A stretch of DNA of 64,000 nt, taken from the NCBI GenBank assembly GCA_017625775.1, contig JAGAKE010000001.1, positions 1-64,000 on the forward strand. The letters are read 5' to 3'. The notes beneath the pieces are model-generated. The model was given only the letters and a program-made list of their open reading frames with translations. It was not told where the DNA came from and searched no databases. Of the stretch, positions 52,806 through 61,818 are shown one piece after another (the stretch's first letter is position 1; every line of letters starts with the position of its first letter). Position numbers and translations under genes: made by a program. This stretch comes from Fibrobacteraceae bacterium (GTDB lineage Bacteria > Fibrobacterota > Fibrobacteria > Fibrobacterales > Fibrobacteraceae).

Positions 52806-53522
52806 TTATTTTTCTTGCTCGGCGTTTTTTGTTTTCTTTTGTCTAAATGCTTGAGAAATTAAGTATAGAATGAAAAGAACGCCAAGCCCAGCGAGCCCAA
52901 GGGAAATTTCGTGACTGTATTTTTCAATAAGGTCTTTTTGTCCATGAGCAAAGTAGCCAAGTAAAATCAATACAATATTCCAAACTCCAGCACCAATAGT
53001 TGTGTACAAAGTAAATGGGAGTAGTTTCATTTGAGCAAGCCCTGCCGGAATAGAAATCAGTTGTCGAATGCCTGGAATGAGACGCCCAACTAAAGTGGAA
53101 ACAGCTCCATGATCAATGAAGAAATCTTCTGCTTTTTTTACTTTACTAGAGTCAAGAAGGCACATTCTTCCAAGGCGCGAATCAGCGAATTTGTAAATGA
53201 TTGGACGCCCGAGTTTTTTGGCAAGAAAGTAGTTGATATAAGCACCGATTAAAGCTCCAAAAGTGGCTGTAATAAATATAAGGATAATGTTAAGGCCTGA
53301 CCCGGGTTGCAAAGCCTTGTAAGCGGCAGGAGGAACCACTAATTCAGAAGGAAATGGAATGAATGAACTTTCTATAGACATTAAGAGAGCAACGGTAGCA
53401 TAATTTAGATGCTCGTTATACCATCCAATTACTTTTTCGTAAATGCTTGGTGCGGTAGCTGGTTCTGCAGCGCATACAGAAATGGCTGATAAAAGAATAA
53501 AAGAAATGATTGTTTTTTTCAT
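52806..53522 (-). CDS. DedA-family membrane protein
   Basis: This protein has a cleavable-looking signal segment (about 1-18) and several membrane helices. The DedA hallmarks are ESSFIPFPSELVVPPAA (about 50), GALIGAYINYFLAKKLG (about 88) and VGRLIPGIRQLISIPAGLAQM (about 145-165). DedA proteins are now regarded as flippases of the undecaprenyl-phosphate or phospholipid type. The start is ATG 53522; the longer frame begins inside the upstream gene. Confidence 0.85.
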   Translation of the reverse strand: MKKTIISFILLSAISVCAAEPATAPSIYEKVIGWYNEHLNYATVALLMSIESSFIPFPSELVVPPAAYKALQPGSGLNIILIFITATFGALIGAYINYFLAKKLGRPIIYKFADSRLGRMCLLDSSKVKKAEDFFIDHGAVSTLVGRLIPGIRQLISIPAGLAQMKLLPFTLYTTIGAGVWNIVLILLGYFAHGQKDLIEKYSHEISLGLAGLGVLFILYLISQAFRQKKTKNAEQEK

Positions 53523-53535
53523 AAGGTTAAATGTA

Positions 53536-55092
53536 TTAAAAAGAAATGGTGATGCCAGCCGCCAAAAGCCCAACTGCAATAGCAAACGAGGTAATACTTA
53601 CATAAGCTCTTTCGTCACTTCGATCGGCATAGTCTTTGTTTTTTTTCTTTTGCTTTTCGTAATTTGTTCCCTCCGCAATGTGAGGTTCTTTTAATTCATC
53701 TCGGATTTCTTTTGCTTTGTCATAATCCTTTGCAGAAAGATACGCGAAAATCCCGCCAATCACCGCAGGAACAACAGAGGTTCCTATTAAAGTGATTCCT
53801 ATTTTTTGATGAAGTCGTTCTTTAAATTGTTCTTGTTGAGCTTGAATTTCATTGGGTATTGTTAAAGGAGTTAAAGTTACTTCTACTTTATTTTTTTCAG
53901 TAGGCATTATGTAGAACTGGATGGTGGTGTCTCTAAACCCTTCTTTGGTAAGAAAGAGCGTGCTTGGCCCCAAAGAGTTTTTGTTTAAAATTTTTGGAGT
54001 ATTTCCGAGTCTGGCCGTAAAACTAGTGATGGTGTCGTTAGGGTAAATTTCAGCACCTTCTGGGTGAGTAATGATTTGAATTTTAGGTTGAATCCGTTGA
54101 AGTTTCATCAGAATCTTTGTGGTGTCGTTTTCTAAAATTTTCGTACGGACTTGTTCTGCCCATAAGTGTTCATCAACATCCCAATAAGCATAAAGTTCAA
54201 CAAATCCAGTGTCTGTGGTGGCGTATGTACATGGCGTTTTACAAATGGCGTTCCCTTTTGCTTTTGTTAAAATGGCTCCGTCTGGTTCTGATTCGACGTA
54301 AACATAATTAAAGGCTGGTTTTACAAAAACGGTATCTTGTGTTTGAATCTTTTTTTTGTTGCGTTTTAAAAGTGTTTGTAGAGCATCTTGTAAAAGACTT
54401 CCTTCTAATATTGAACTGAAAGGGCTTCTGCTTGGAATGGAAAAGCTGAATTCTTCTGGTTCTTGATCTTCGGAAAAGTAAGACCATTCTAAACGAAGAG
54501 AATCATTGCTTGCAGGAATAATATTTCCAAACAGAGTTCCTTTTGCTTTAGATTTTCTTGTGATTGGCAATACGCAGGAAACTTCAAAACAGTTATCGAA
54601 AATAGAATCAGTAGCATATATCGGAGACAGGCGTTCTTCTTCTAATAGCGCAAAAAGAGTATTTTGAATATTTTCAGTTAATGCTGAATCAATCGGGCGT
54701 CTATTCAATGGAACGATAACTATTTTGTCTTTGAAAAAAGAAGTGGAATCGGTAGTTGTTAGAGTAGAATCGTTTAATGCAGGAATAGAATCAGAAACCT
54801 TTAAAGCAGAATCTGTATGCGTCAAGAAGAGAGAATCATTTGGGTTTTCTAAGGAAAGAGTGTCGCCAGATTGAGCAGAAATTATATGTAAGAAAGAAGT
54901 CTTAGGAAGTCGCACAATAGTGTATTTATTTTTTATGTAGCCTCCAAGTAAAACAGTATCGGCTGAGAAGCCAGCAAATTCTGCTTTTTGCCGAATTCCT
55001 GATTTAAGTTCTACGAAAACGGATTCGCCGTTTTCTGGCAGGCGAGCGTGTAAATATGATAAGAAAAGGAGTAATAAAAATATGAATTTCAT
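53536..55092 (-). CDS. PEGA-like domain protein with C-terminal membrane helices
   Basis: A 518-residue secreted protein with a signal peptide (about 1-15). A Ser/Asp/Thr-rich region (about 75-120) is followed by two PEGA-like beta domains around 268-335 (VYVESEPDGAILTKAKGNAI) and 340-410 (IQIITHPEGAEIYPND). Two hydrophobic segments (about 435-455 and 500-517) flank a Lys-rich coiled stretch. PEGA modules occur in surface proteins of gliding or fibre-degrading bacteria. It ends the five-gene minus-strand operon. Confidence 0.72.
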   Translation of the reverse strand: MKFIFLLLLFLSYLHARLPENGESVFVELKSGIRQKAEFAGFSADTVLLGGYIKNKYTIVRLPKTSFLHIISAQSGDTLSLENPNDSLFLTHTDSALKVSDSIPALNDSTLTTTDSTSFFKDKIVIVPLNRRPIDSALTENIQNTLFALLEEERLSPIYATDSIFDNCFEVSCVLPITRKSKAKGTLFGNIIPASNDSLRLEWSYFSEDQEPEEFSFSIPSRSPFSSILEGSLLQDALQTLLKRNKKKIQTQDTVFVKPAFNYVYVESEPDGAILTKAKGNAICKTPCTYATTDTGFVELYAYWDVDEHLWAEQVRTKILENDTTKILMKLQRIQPKIQIITHPEGAEIYPNDTITSFTARLGNTPKILNKNSLGPSTLFLTKEGFRDTTIQFYIMPTEKNKVEVTLTPLTIPNEIQAQQEQFKERLHQKIGITLIGTSVVPAVIGGIFAYLSAKDYDKAKEIRDELKEPHIAEGTNYEKQKKKNKDYADRSDERAYVSITSFAIAVGLLAAGITISF

Positions 55093-55098
55093 AAAGCC

Positions 55099-55710
55099 TC
55101 AAAATTGTAGATAAAATCCAATTCCTAAAAGGGCAAGCCCAACACTGGAAAGCCAATAAGTTGCCGTTTGATAATTTTCTGATTTATCTTGGTGCTTTTT
55201 AAAATCTTGTTTTAAAGAATTTGTTTTTTCTGAGAAAATTTTATGCTCATTTAGTTTTTCTTCTATTTTCTCTGCTTCACGATTTTCAAGATGATTTTTT
55301 AAAAGAGTGAATCCGGCTATTCCAAAAGGAAGAATGCTTCCAAACATCATTCCTTTGCCAATGGTTCTTTGTTTTCGTTTTTTTAGTTGGCGTTCTTGGT
55401 AATGAATTTCTTCTGGGTCAGATTCTTTGTCTAAAATAACCATTAAATAAGAATCTTGAAATTCAGGAATTTTAACTTGAATGGTAGAATCTTTAAAATA
55501 AGGCTGAAAAAAAGTGAGCGAAATATATTCTTGAGACAAAGGAACATGAATTTTTGCAGGCGTTGTGAAATCGGGATTTTTTGAAATATCTGGCTGAACG
55601 CTATTTAGAAAAATTTCTGTATTAGAAGGCCATGCGGAAATGTGCAAGGTTTTAATTGGTTCTGCGTGAATGTAAAAGGTGAATATTAATAATAACACTA
55701 GGAGTTTCAT
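55099..55710 (-). CDS. Secreted protein with two C-terminal membrane helices
   Basis: A 203-residue protein with a signal peptide (about 1-15), a PEGA-like beta segment (about 22-100; ISAWPSNTEIFLNSVQPDI), a basic stretch (about 105-115), and two hydrophobic segments (about 120-135 and 185-202) separated by a charged coiled coil. This is the same tail design as the next gene in the operon, which suggests the two interact or arose by duplication. Function unknown. It overlaps the upstream lipoprotein gene by four bases. Confidence 0.65.
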   Translation of the reverse strand: MKLLVLLLIFTFYIHAEPIKTLHISAWPSNTEIFLNSVQPDISKNPDFTTPAKIHVPLSQEYISLTFFQPYFKDSTIQVKIPEFQDSYLMVILDKESDPEEIHYQERQLKKRKQRTIGKGMMFGSILPFGIAGFTLLKNHLENREAEKIEEKLNEHKIFSEKTNSLKQDFKKHQDKSENYQTATYWLSSVGLALLGIGFYLQF

Positions 55711-57020
55711 TTGTTTTCTCCTGCGTTAAATGGTCCAGAAATGAAAATGCTTGAATCCGTATATTTTGCTTTCCAGTATTTAGAAGGACTTTTGTTTTTG
55801 GCATTATCTTCTAAATGAATTTGGAAATTACAAGTAGATTCACAATCAAATGAAAATGAAATCAAGTTTTTTGAAAAAACGTACGGAATAGTATCTTTCA
55901 TGTCTAACAAAATAACTGCGGAACGTAGAGCGTTTAAACCACTTCCATTTTCAGCGGCAAAAAATTTTATAGAGTCATTTTTGTTGAAAGTGTTTTTTAA
56001 AGGAATGACTTCTGGCGCCACTTTATCTTTTAAAATCAATGTATCTGTTGTCGTGATGACATTGGGAGATAATTTAACCTCAAGAGAATCTGCTTGGTAA
56101 TCGGTTCTGTAATTTTCTGTTGCTAAAAATTTATAAGAAGAATCGTTTTGTAATCCTTTAATGATAAAAGTAGTGTCTTGAGAAAAAGAAAACGAATAAA
56201 TTAAAGAATCTTTTTGGAAAACTTTTAAAATTCCTTCTTTGTGATACCTTTTAGAATGATCGTATTTTATGGGAACTACAAAGGAAGAAGAACCGGGAGA
56301 AGCTAACCTAAAATATTGTGGTTCAGAATAAGCAACCTCCGGGGTATTAGAGTAAGTGGTAAAGCGAACGCCCCAAAAATAAATAGGTGCATTTGAAGAG
56401 GAATCTGTAAAATTAGAAGCTGCTATTCGTAAGCCTTCGGAGCATGAAACTTCTCTTGGTTTTGAAAGCCATAGCTCTTTTGAATTAGAATTAAAGAAAA
56501 TTTCACACTTGGCGTTTTCCCAAGAATCAAAACCAGCAATTTCCCATTGAAATAGTAAGGTGTCTTTGGTTTGAATGTTGTTAGTTCCATTTTCTGGCAT
56601 TAGTGCTTTCACTTTTGCAGTAGAATTAACAAAAACGTTGATGCACTGTTGTAAAGTATCGCCAAGTAAATCAATTGAAAAATGACAAAGAGTGTCTGTT
56701 GAAGATTTATTCCATGTGACGCGAATAGTTTCTTCATTTAGCATGAAACCTTTGAAGAGCCAGTAACGAGTAAAGAAGTATTCGCCTAGTTCGTTTGTAG
56801 GAATGATTTTATTTTCGGTAAAGGCTGCAGCTCGGACAAATAATGTTTCTGCAGGAACAGTGAAAATTGAATCAACTGGTCGAAGATGAGATGGGTCCTT
56901 TTCCTTTGAGGAAACTAAGAAAAATTTATTTGTGATTTTTTTTGTATCTGACGATTGAAAAATGGCGTTATCACCACAAGCGACTAATAAAAAAAGAAGT
57001 AAGAAAAGGAGTGCTTTCAT
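55707..57020 (-). CDS. Lipoprotein with Ig-like/beta-rich domains
   Basis: The 437-residue lipoprotein has a lipobox LVAC (about Cys15) and is almost entirely beta-rich, with an FN3-like block (about 135-260; MPENGTNNIQTKDTLLFQWE) and DTIPYVFSKN-type repeats in the C-terminal half. Many segments resemble DTLxxxW and DNAKN, typical of multi-domain surface lipoproteins of Fibrobacterota. It overlaps both neighbours by ATGA, so the five genes are one transcription unit. Confidence 0.68.
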   Translation of the reverse strand: MKALLFLLLFLLVACGDNAIFQSSDTKKITNKFFLVSSKEKDPSHLRPVDSIFTVPAETLFVRAAAFTENKIIPTNELGEYFFTRYWLFKGFMLNEETIRVTWNKSSTDTLCHFSIDLLGDTLQQCINVFVNSTAKVKALMPENGTNNIQTKDTLLFQWEIAGFDSWENAKCEIFFNSNSKELWLSKPREVSCSEGLRIAASNFTDSSSNAPIYFWGVRFTTYSNTPEVAYSEPQYFRLASPGSSSFVVPIKYDHSKRYHKEGILKVFQKDSLIYSFSFSQDTTFIIKGLQNDSSYKFLATENYRTDYQADSLEVKLSPNVITTTDTLILKDKVAPEVIPLKNTFNKNDSIKFFAAENGSGLNALRSAVILLDMKDTIPYVFSKNLISFSFDCESTCNFQIHLEDNAKNKSPSKYWKAKYTDSSIFISGPFNAGENK

Positions 57021-58483
57021 TCTATTACCTCTAACTGAAACTGATTAAGAATTTCTAATCCATTTTCATAAATAGATTTTGCTTTTATGGTGTAAAAACC
57101 AGTTTCAAACAAAGCACCAAATAAATAAACAGATGAATCTTCTGTAGTTTGAATAATTTTCCAAGAGTCGTTCTGTGGAGAAGTCCAAACAATTTCTTTT
57201 AAAGGAAGATGATAAGGATTACTTTCTTGAAAATGTATTTTCAAAGTGTCGCTTTGTGCGATGGTGGTGTCTTGTAGTTTGTTTGCCCAAGCGGATTCTG
57301 GACAAATTAAGAACTCTTGTTCAGTTTTGTTTTTACAGACGTCTTCTGCTGTTAAAAATAAAAATCGGCAAATGGGTAAATTGTATTTAGGAAGAGTTAC
57401 GTACAAAGTATCATTTGAAAATTTAGGAGTGATATTTTCTTGATCTAACAATATTTTGAACGAGCTATCGTTTAGTGGAAATCCGTGATTTTCTATTAGA
57501 AATGTAAATGTAGAAGCGTATGGCAAGGTGTCTTTCAAAAGTAATGGAAAGGTTGGTGGTTGGCTGTCGTCTAAATGAATTCTTAATTTATCTAGAAAAT
57601 CACCTTTTTTTAAAGTAACTGAAATGCTTTCTGTTTTGTAATCGGCATAAGAGGGGAGCTTCGCTGAAAGTTTGTAATTGCCCGGTGGAATTTCTTTAGA
57701 ATCAAAGAATCCGTTTTGAAGTGAAAGAACCTGACTAGAGTCTTTTGATTCTAGTGTAAGAATAATCTGTGATAAAAGGGTGTCTGGGAAAATGCTGATT
57801 TCTCCACGAAAACGAGCTTTGTTTGATTTTGTTCCTGTAGAAAAAGTTGAAATAAGAGTGTTCCCTTGAATTCCTTTTGAATCAAATACGGAAAGTTCCC
57901 ATCGATAACATTCAAGTGCTTGTAAATCAAAAGGGAGCTTAAAAAATGTTTCGTTTAGTGACGTGTCTATTATTAAATTTTCATCTTGAAAAAGCTTGAA
58001 TTGATAAAATAGTTCGTCTTTATCGTCATCTGAAGCAAGCCAAGAAAAAATCAAAGAATCCGGTGGTGAACGCGAAGAATTATTTTCCGGAAGAAAGGAA
58101 TTTGAATCTAAAACAGGTGGCGTAGAAACATGAATTTGTATTGAATCAGAAAGAGAATCTCCGTGAAAATCTATGACGAAAAAGTGATATGTAAAATCGC
58201 CAGGAAAATTAGGTTTGACTTGTATCTGGAATTCTTTATAGAAGGCGTTTTCTGGAGTTTTCCAAAAGAATTTTTGAATGTGATTTTTTCGTTCTGGGAA
58301 AATATTTCCAATGAGAAGAATGGAATCGTTAAGAGTAATTGTCGTATCTTTAATTTGTGTAGAATCTTGACCTAAAATAAAAGCACTGATAGCGATTTCT
58401 TCGCTTTCTTTTTGAGATACAACGGCTTCCGAATCAATGCAAGAACACAAAAAAGCACAAAGGACTAAAAGTAAAATTTTCAT
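57017..58483 (-). CDS. Lipoprotein with tandem beta-sandwich domains
   Basis: A 488-residue lipoprotein (lipobox LCSC, about Cys15). Successive beta domains are suggested by repeated phrases: SLSDSIQIHVSTPPVLD, LPENNSSRSPPDSLIFSW and DDKDELFYQFKLF. There are PKD- or cadherin-like acidic motifs at about 150-160 (WLASDDDKDELFY). These resemble the corresponding region of the next lipoprotein, so the genes are paralogous. Likely a surface-anchored assembly component. Confidence 0.68.
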   Translation of the reverse strand: MKILLLVLCAFLCSCIDSEAVVSQKESEEIAISAFILGQDSTQIKDTTITLNDSILLIGNIFPERKNHIQKFFWKTPENAFYKEFQIQVKPNFPGDFTYHFFVIDFHGDSLSDSIQIHVSTPPVLDSNSFLPENNSSRSPPDSLIFSWLASDDDKDELFYQFKLFQDENLIIDTSLNETFFKLPFDLQALECYRWELSVFDSKGIQGNTLISTFSTGTKSNKARFRGEISIFPDTLLSQIILTLESKDSSQVLSLQNGFFDSKEIPPGNYKLSAKLPSYADYKTESISVTLKKGDFLDKLRIHLDDSQPPTFPLLLKDTLPYASTFTFLIENHGFPLNDSSFKILLDQENITPKFSNDTLYVTLPKYNLPICRFLFLTAEDVCKNKTEQEFLICPESAWANKLQDTTIAQSDTLKIHFQESNPYHLPLKEIVWTSPQNDSWKIIQTTEDSSVYLFGALFETGFYTIKAKSIYENGLEILNQFQLEVIE

Positions 58484-59205
58484 GGCAGACTCTCCTTCAC
58501 ATAAAAAGTTCTCCAGTTCGAAGTATCTGCGGTTAAGTATGAATCTTTAACGATAATTCTAATTTTATGTTTGCCTTCGGAAAAGTTTGCTAGGTGAATG
58601 TAATTCCACATGCCGGCAGGGTAAATTCCATTTTCGTTTTCAAGATAAAATAGAAGAGTGTCGTTGTCTGGGTCAACGGCGTTCCAAGAAAATAATATGG
58701 GTGTTTTTTCATCTCCATACAAAGTATCTCCTTCTAGAGGAGTGAGAATGGATTTTATTTCTGGAGGAGAATTGATAATCACTTCAAAAGCAATTCCGAA
58801 AGAGTTTCCTGCTTCATCTTTTAAAGTGAGCGAATCTGGGTAGATTTCTGATTCGCTAGAATGAGAAAATATTTTTTCAGTGCTAAGTAAAGAATCGTTT
58901 TTAGTCCAAAAATATTGCAAAGAATCTTCAAAATTTTTTGGTGTGATTTTAGCAAAAAGAAAAAACTTTTGATGTTCAGGCACTTGTAGAGAATTAACGG
59001 TATCGCCTTTTTCTGAGATTAATTGTACCTTCGCATCGTATAGATAAATTCTATTTTCAAGGTCGTTTGGAACATTTGGACAAGCGCATAGGAGTAGCCC
59101 AAAAACAAATAGACAAAATGCATTCATCAAATAAAAAATAGCCCGCTGTTTTCTAACAGCTAAAAAAGGCAAAATCGGAATAATGTCTCGAGCGTTTTTT
59201 TTCAT
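58480..59205 (-). CDS. Lipoprotein heading the surface operon
   Basis: A lipoprotein with lipobox LCAC (about Cys42 in the long form), then beta-rich segments with a cadherin/PKD-like block (AVDPDNDTLLFYLENENG, about 195) like that of the downstream protein. The long form (ATG 59205) has an unusually long cytoplasmic N-region (RKQR before the hydrophobic core); ATG 59127 is an alternative with a short signal and no positive charge. It lies divergent from xseB, separated by about 40 bases. Confidence 0.6.
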   Translation of the reverse strand: MKKNARDIIPILPFLAVRKQRAIFYLMNAFCLFVFGLLLCACPNVPNDLENRIYLYDAKVQLISEKGDTVNSLQVPEHQKFFLFAKITPKNFEDSLQYFWTKNDSLLSTEKIFSHSSESEIYPDSLTLKDEAGNSFGIAFEVIINSPPEIKSILTPLEGDTLYGDEKTPILFSWNAVDPDNDTLLFYLENENGIYPAGMWNYIHLANFSEGKHKIRIIVKDSYLTADTSNWRTFYVKESLP

Positions 59206-59213
59206 AAAAATTT

Positions 59214-59241
59214 TTGATTGTTTTTTAAATCTAGCTATATT
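59214..59241 (+). promoter_or_regulatory. xseB promoter, probably leaderless
   Basis: TTGATT (59214-59219), a 16-base spacer and TATATT (59236-59241) end seven bases before the xseB ATG; no Shine-Dalgarno sequence. Confidence 0.65.
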
Positions 59242-59248
59242 CTAAGAC

Positions 59249-59467
59249 ATGAGCGAGAGTAATTTAGAATACAAAAACGCAATGTCTCGATTGGAAGAAA
59301 TTTTGAAGAAAATTGACCAATCGGAAATGGAAATCGATGAACTAGCGGCACAAGTAGAAGAGGCTACGGTTCTTTTACGTCATTGTCGTAAGATTTTAAC
59401 TGAAACAGAAGCAAAAGTTACACAATCCTTAAGTACATTGGACGGAGAATTAGACAAAGATGTCTAG
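59249..59467 (+). CDS. xseB: Exodeoxyribonuclease VII small subunit
   Basis: The 72-residue helical protein matches XseB: YKNAMSRLEEILKKIDQSE at the N-terminus and LAAQVEEATVLLRHCRKIL in the middle form the helical hairpin that binds XseA's coiled coil. The start is leaderless in appearance. The gene overlaps the ABC ATPase gene by eight bases. It is separated from xseA by 8.4 kb on the opposite strand. Confidence 0.93.
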   Translation: MSESNLEYKNAMSRLEEILKKIDQSEMEIDELAAQVEEATVLLRHCRKILTETEAKVTQSLSTLDGELDKDV

Positions 59468-60410
59468 TGTGCTAGAACTTCAGGACGTTTGTGTTCGTTA
59501 TCCGCAACGAGGAGGCTTATTTTCAAGAACCGTTTCTTATCTTGAAGCGGTTTCAAATGTTTCACTTACTTTAGATAAATCAGAAATTTTGGCAATCGTA
59601 GGGGAATCTGGGTGTGGAAAATCAACTCTTGCGCAAGCTTTAGTTGGCTTGCAGCCGATAGCATCAGGAAATTATTTGCTAGAAGGAACCCCTGTTCTTC
59701 TTCAGTCGAAGAATGCTTGGAAAATGGTTCGTGAACAAGTGCAAATGGTTTTCCAGGATCCGTATTCTAGTTTAAATCCGCGACACAAAATTATTGACAT
59801 TCTTTCTTTTCCGCTCCGTTATCGAAAAACTCCAGAAGTTAATGCTGAAAAGAAAATTTTAGAAGTTCTTGAAGCGGTGGGCTTACCTAAAAATTCTTTA
59901 GAAAAATATCCTCATGAGTTTTCAGGAGGTCAGCGTCAGCGATTAGGAATCGCCCGTGCTTTGATGACTAGTCCAAAGGTTCTTGTTTGCGACGAAGTTA
60001 CAAGTGCTTTAGATGTTTCTGTTCAGGCTCAGGTTTTAAAATTATTAGATACTCTTCGCCGAGAATTTCAATTATCGATAATCTTCATTTCTCATGACAT
60101 GCAGGTTGTTCAAACTCTTGCCAATCGTGTAATGGTTATGTATCTAGGAAAATCGTTAGAGGAAGGTGGCGTAAATGATGTGCTACAGAATCCGCTTCAC
60201 CCTTATACGCAAGGTTTGATTCAAAGTGTGCCGACTTTAAACTTTGGTTGCCCTCCAAAAATTCTTTCAGGGGAAGCATCGAAACCTTCTGGTGCTGGTT
60301 GTGTATTTGTTTCGCGTTGCTCTAAAGCTTGTTCTGAATGTTTTGAAATAGAACCATCGCTTAATGGTTCTCAGAGAAAAGTTCGTTGTTTGTTGCGTAA
60401 TGAAAAATAA
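59460..60410 (+). CDS. Oligopeptide-type ABC transporter ATP-binding protein
   Basis: A 316-residue ATPase of the OppF/DppF type that powers peptide or nickel import. Walker A is GESGCGKST (about 48), the signature is FSGGQRQRLGIARAL (about 157-171), Walker B is VLVCDEVTSALDVS (about 176-189) and the H-loop is IFISHDMQ (about 209). The C-terminal extension with PLHPYTQGLI and four cysteines (CVFVSRCSKACSEC) is typical and often binds an iron-sulfur cluster. The permease and binding-protein genes are not adjacent. Confidence 0.92.
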   Translation: MSSVLELQDVCVRYPQRGGLFSRTVSYLEAVSNVSLTLDKSEILAIVGESGCGKSTLAQALVGLQPIASGNYLLEGTPVLLQSKNAWKMVREQVQMVFQDPYSSLNPRHKIIDILSFPLRYRKTPEVNAEKKILEVLEAVGLPKNSLEKYPHEFSGGQRQRLGIARALMTSPKVLVCDEVTSALDVSVQAQVLKLLDTLRREFQLSIIFISHDMQVVQTLANRVMVMYLGKSLEEGGVNDVLQNPLHPYTQGLIQSVPTLNFGCPPKILSGEASKPSGAGCVFVSRCSKACSECFEIEPSLNGSQRKVRCLLRNEK

Positions 60411-61557
60411 GGTATTCACTTTAGAAATTGAAAAATCGGCTCAAGGTGGAGATGGCTTTGCTCATTTGCCAGATGGTCGAGCTTGTTTTGTGCAAGGCGC
60501 TCTGCCTTCAGAAAAAGTAATTGCAAAAATAACAGAGAGCAAAAGAGATTACACTAAAGCAGAAACGCTAGAAGTGCTTGTGCCACATTCATTGCGAGTT
60601 GCTCCTCGTTGCCCATATTATGGGCAGTGTGGCGGTTGTTCTTTACAACATGCAGATTTTTCTTTGCAAAAATCAATGGCAGAAGAATCTATTCGAGATA
60701 CATTTCGCCGTTTTGCTCGTGAAGAATTGCCTGAAAATTTTGTGATTCATTCTGGAAATTCCTGGGAGTATAGAAATCGAATTCGCGTGCAGAAAAATAG
60801 AGAAAATGTTTGGGGTTTTCGTGCAAAGAAATCGCATCAAATTCTTCCTGTGGCACCAACTTGCCCAATTCTTGTGCCTAAGTTACGTGAGTTTTTAAAA
60901 TCTCCCGAAGCTTTAGCGATTCAAGCTCAAGAACTTCAAGTGTTCGAAAATGGAAATGGTGAAATTTCTTATTACTACAATGGAATGTCAAACCAAGAAT
61001 TTTCTGAAAAATCAGAAAGCGTTGTAGAAATTGCTGGCAAAAAAATTCATTCTGACGCGTCTGTTTTTTTTCAATCAAATTTAGGACTCTTACCTATATT
61101 AGTAAAGCGTGTTCTTGAAGAAGCTGGCGAGGGTTCTCTCTTGGTTGATTTGTTTAGCGGTGTTGGTTTTTTCGCTACCATACTAGAGGATTCATTTGAA
61201 AAAATTATTGCTGTAGAACGAGATTCTGGTTGTTTACGCCATGCGATGAAAAATCTTAAGAATTCAGCAGAATTCATAACAACCCCTGCAGAAGATTGGC
61301 TTCAAGAAAATATGGTGTCAAAAAATGCCACTTTAATTGTGGATCCGCCGAGAACAGGCCTTCCGCAAAGTGCTGTAGAAGTTTTATTAAAAAGCTCGCT
61401 ACTTCGGCTAATTTATGTGTCTTGCAATCCAGTAACTCTTGCACGAGATTTAAAACTATTCAAATCAGGTGGATTTTCTTTAGATTCGCTTGAAGGCTTT
61501 GCTTTTTATCCGCAAACGCCTCACTTAGAAATGCTGGCTGTTCTTTCTCGAAAGTAA
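60400..61557 (+). CDS. 23S rRNA (uracil-5)-methyltransferase RlmD/RlmC-like
   Basis: A SAM-dependent RNA m5U methyltransferase. The N-terminal TRAM domain (about 1-60) is followed by an iron-sulfur cluster site CPYYGQCGGCSLQH (about 69-82). Methyltransferase motifs are VDLFSGVGFFA (about 249), DPPRTGLP (about 314) and the catalytic Cys in SCNPVTLARDL (about 340). ATG 60400 overlaps the ABC gene by 11 bases. RlmC and RlmD cannot be told apart with certainty here. Confidence 0.9.
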   Translation: MKNKVFTLEIEKSAQGGDGFAHLPDGRACFVQGALPSEKVIAKITESKRDYTKAETLEVLVPHSLRVAPRCPYYGQCGGCSLQHADFSLQKSMAEESIRDTFRRFAREELPENFVIHSGNSWEYRNRIRVQKNRENVWGFRAKKSHQILPVAPTCPILVPKLREFLKSPEALAIQAQELQVFENGNGEISYYYNGMSNQEFSEKSESVVEIAGKKIHSDASVFFQSNLGLLPILVKRVLEEAGEGSLLVDLFSGVGFFATILEDSFEKIIAVERDSGCLRHAMKNLKNSAEFITTPAEDWLQENMVSKNATLIVDPPRTGLPQSAVEVLLKSSLLRLIYVSCNPVTLARDLKLFKSGGFSLDSLEGFAFYPQTPHLEMLAVLSRK

Positions 61558-61818
61558 ACTAGAACAAAAAAACATTATTTAGAACGAGTGGAACGCCAGG
61601 TCTGTCGTGGCATTTTCCAAAAAGTTGTTGCAAAACAAGGTTTTGCGTATAAAAATGAGCAAAAATCCTTGTAAATTTCAAATTTACTTGACATTGTTTT
61701 TTTTTTTACATTCGGAAATGTGTAAGAATTTTAACAAGTCAATGGGTATGAAAACAAGCAATTTACAAAGACAATTTTTAACGGACTAATGTCTTACAAA
61801 AGAGGAATAACGAAATAG
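61558..61818 (+). other. Upstream region of the DGR cassette
   Basis: About 260 AT-rich bases. They contain a hairpin GCAAAAC...GTTTTGC (61630-61646), the palindrome described at 61671-61687 with a TTGACA, a run of 11 T, and two very short frames that abut the first DGR gene (stop-start overlaps at 61786-61791 and 61816-61821). No protein gene is supported. The ribosome site of the next gene (AGAGGA at 61801) is poorly spaced. Confidence 0.5.
61671..61693 (+). promoter_or_regulatory. Palindromic operator candidate abutting a -35 box
   Basis: GTAAATTTCAAATTTAC (61671-61687) is a perfect palindrome around a central C, directly followed by TTGACA (61688-61693). The -10 box is unclear because of a poly-T spacer. 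The arrangement suggests a dimeric repressor site controlling the DGR cassette. Confidence 0.4.

Noticed and set aside
61747..61818. Two tiny frames chained by stop-start overlaps before the MSL/Avd gene
   Set aside because: Thirteen and nine codons long with no conservation evidence; possibly leader peptides, but chance is as likely.
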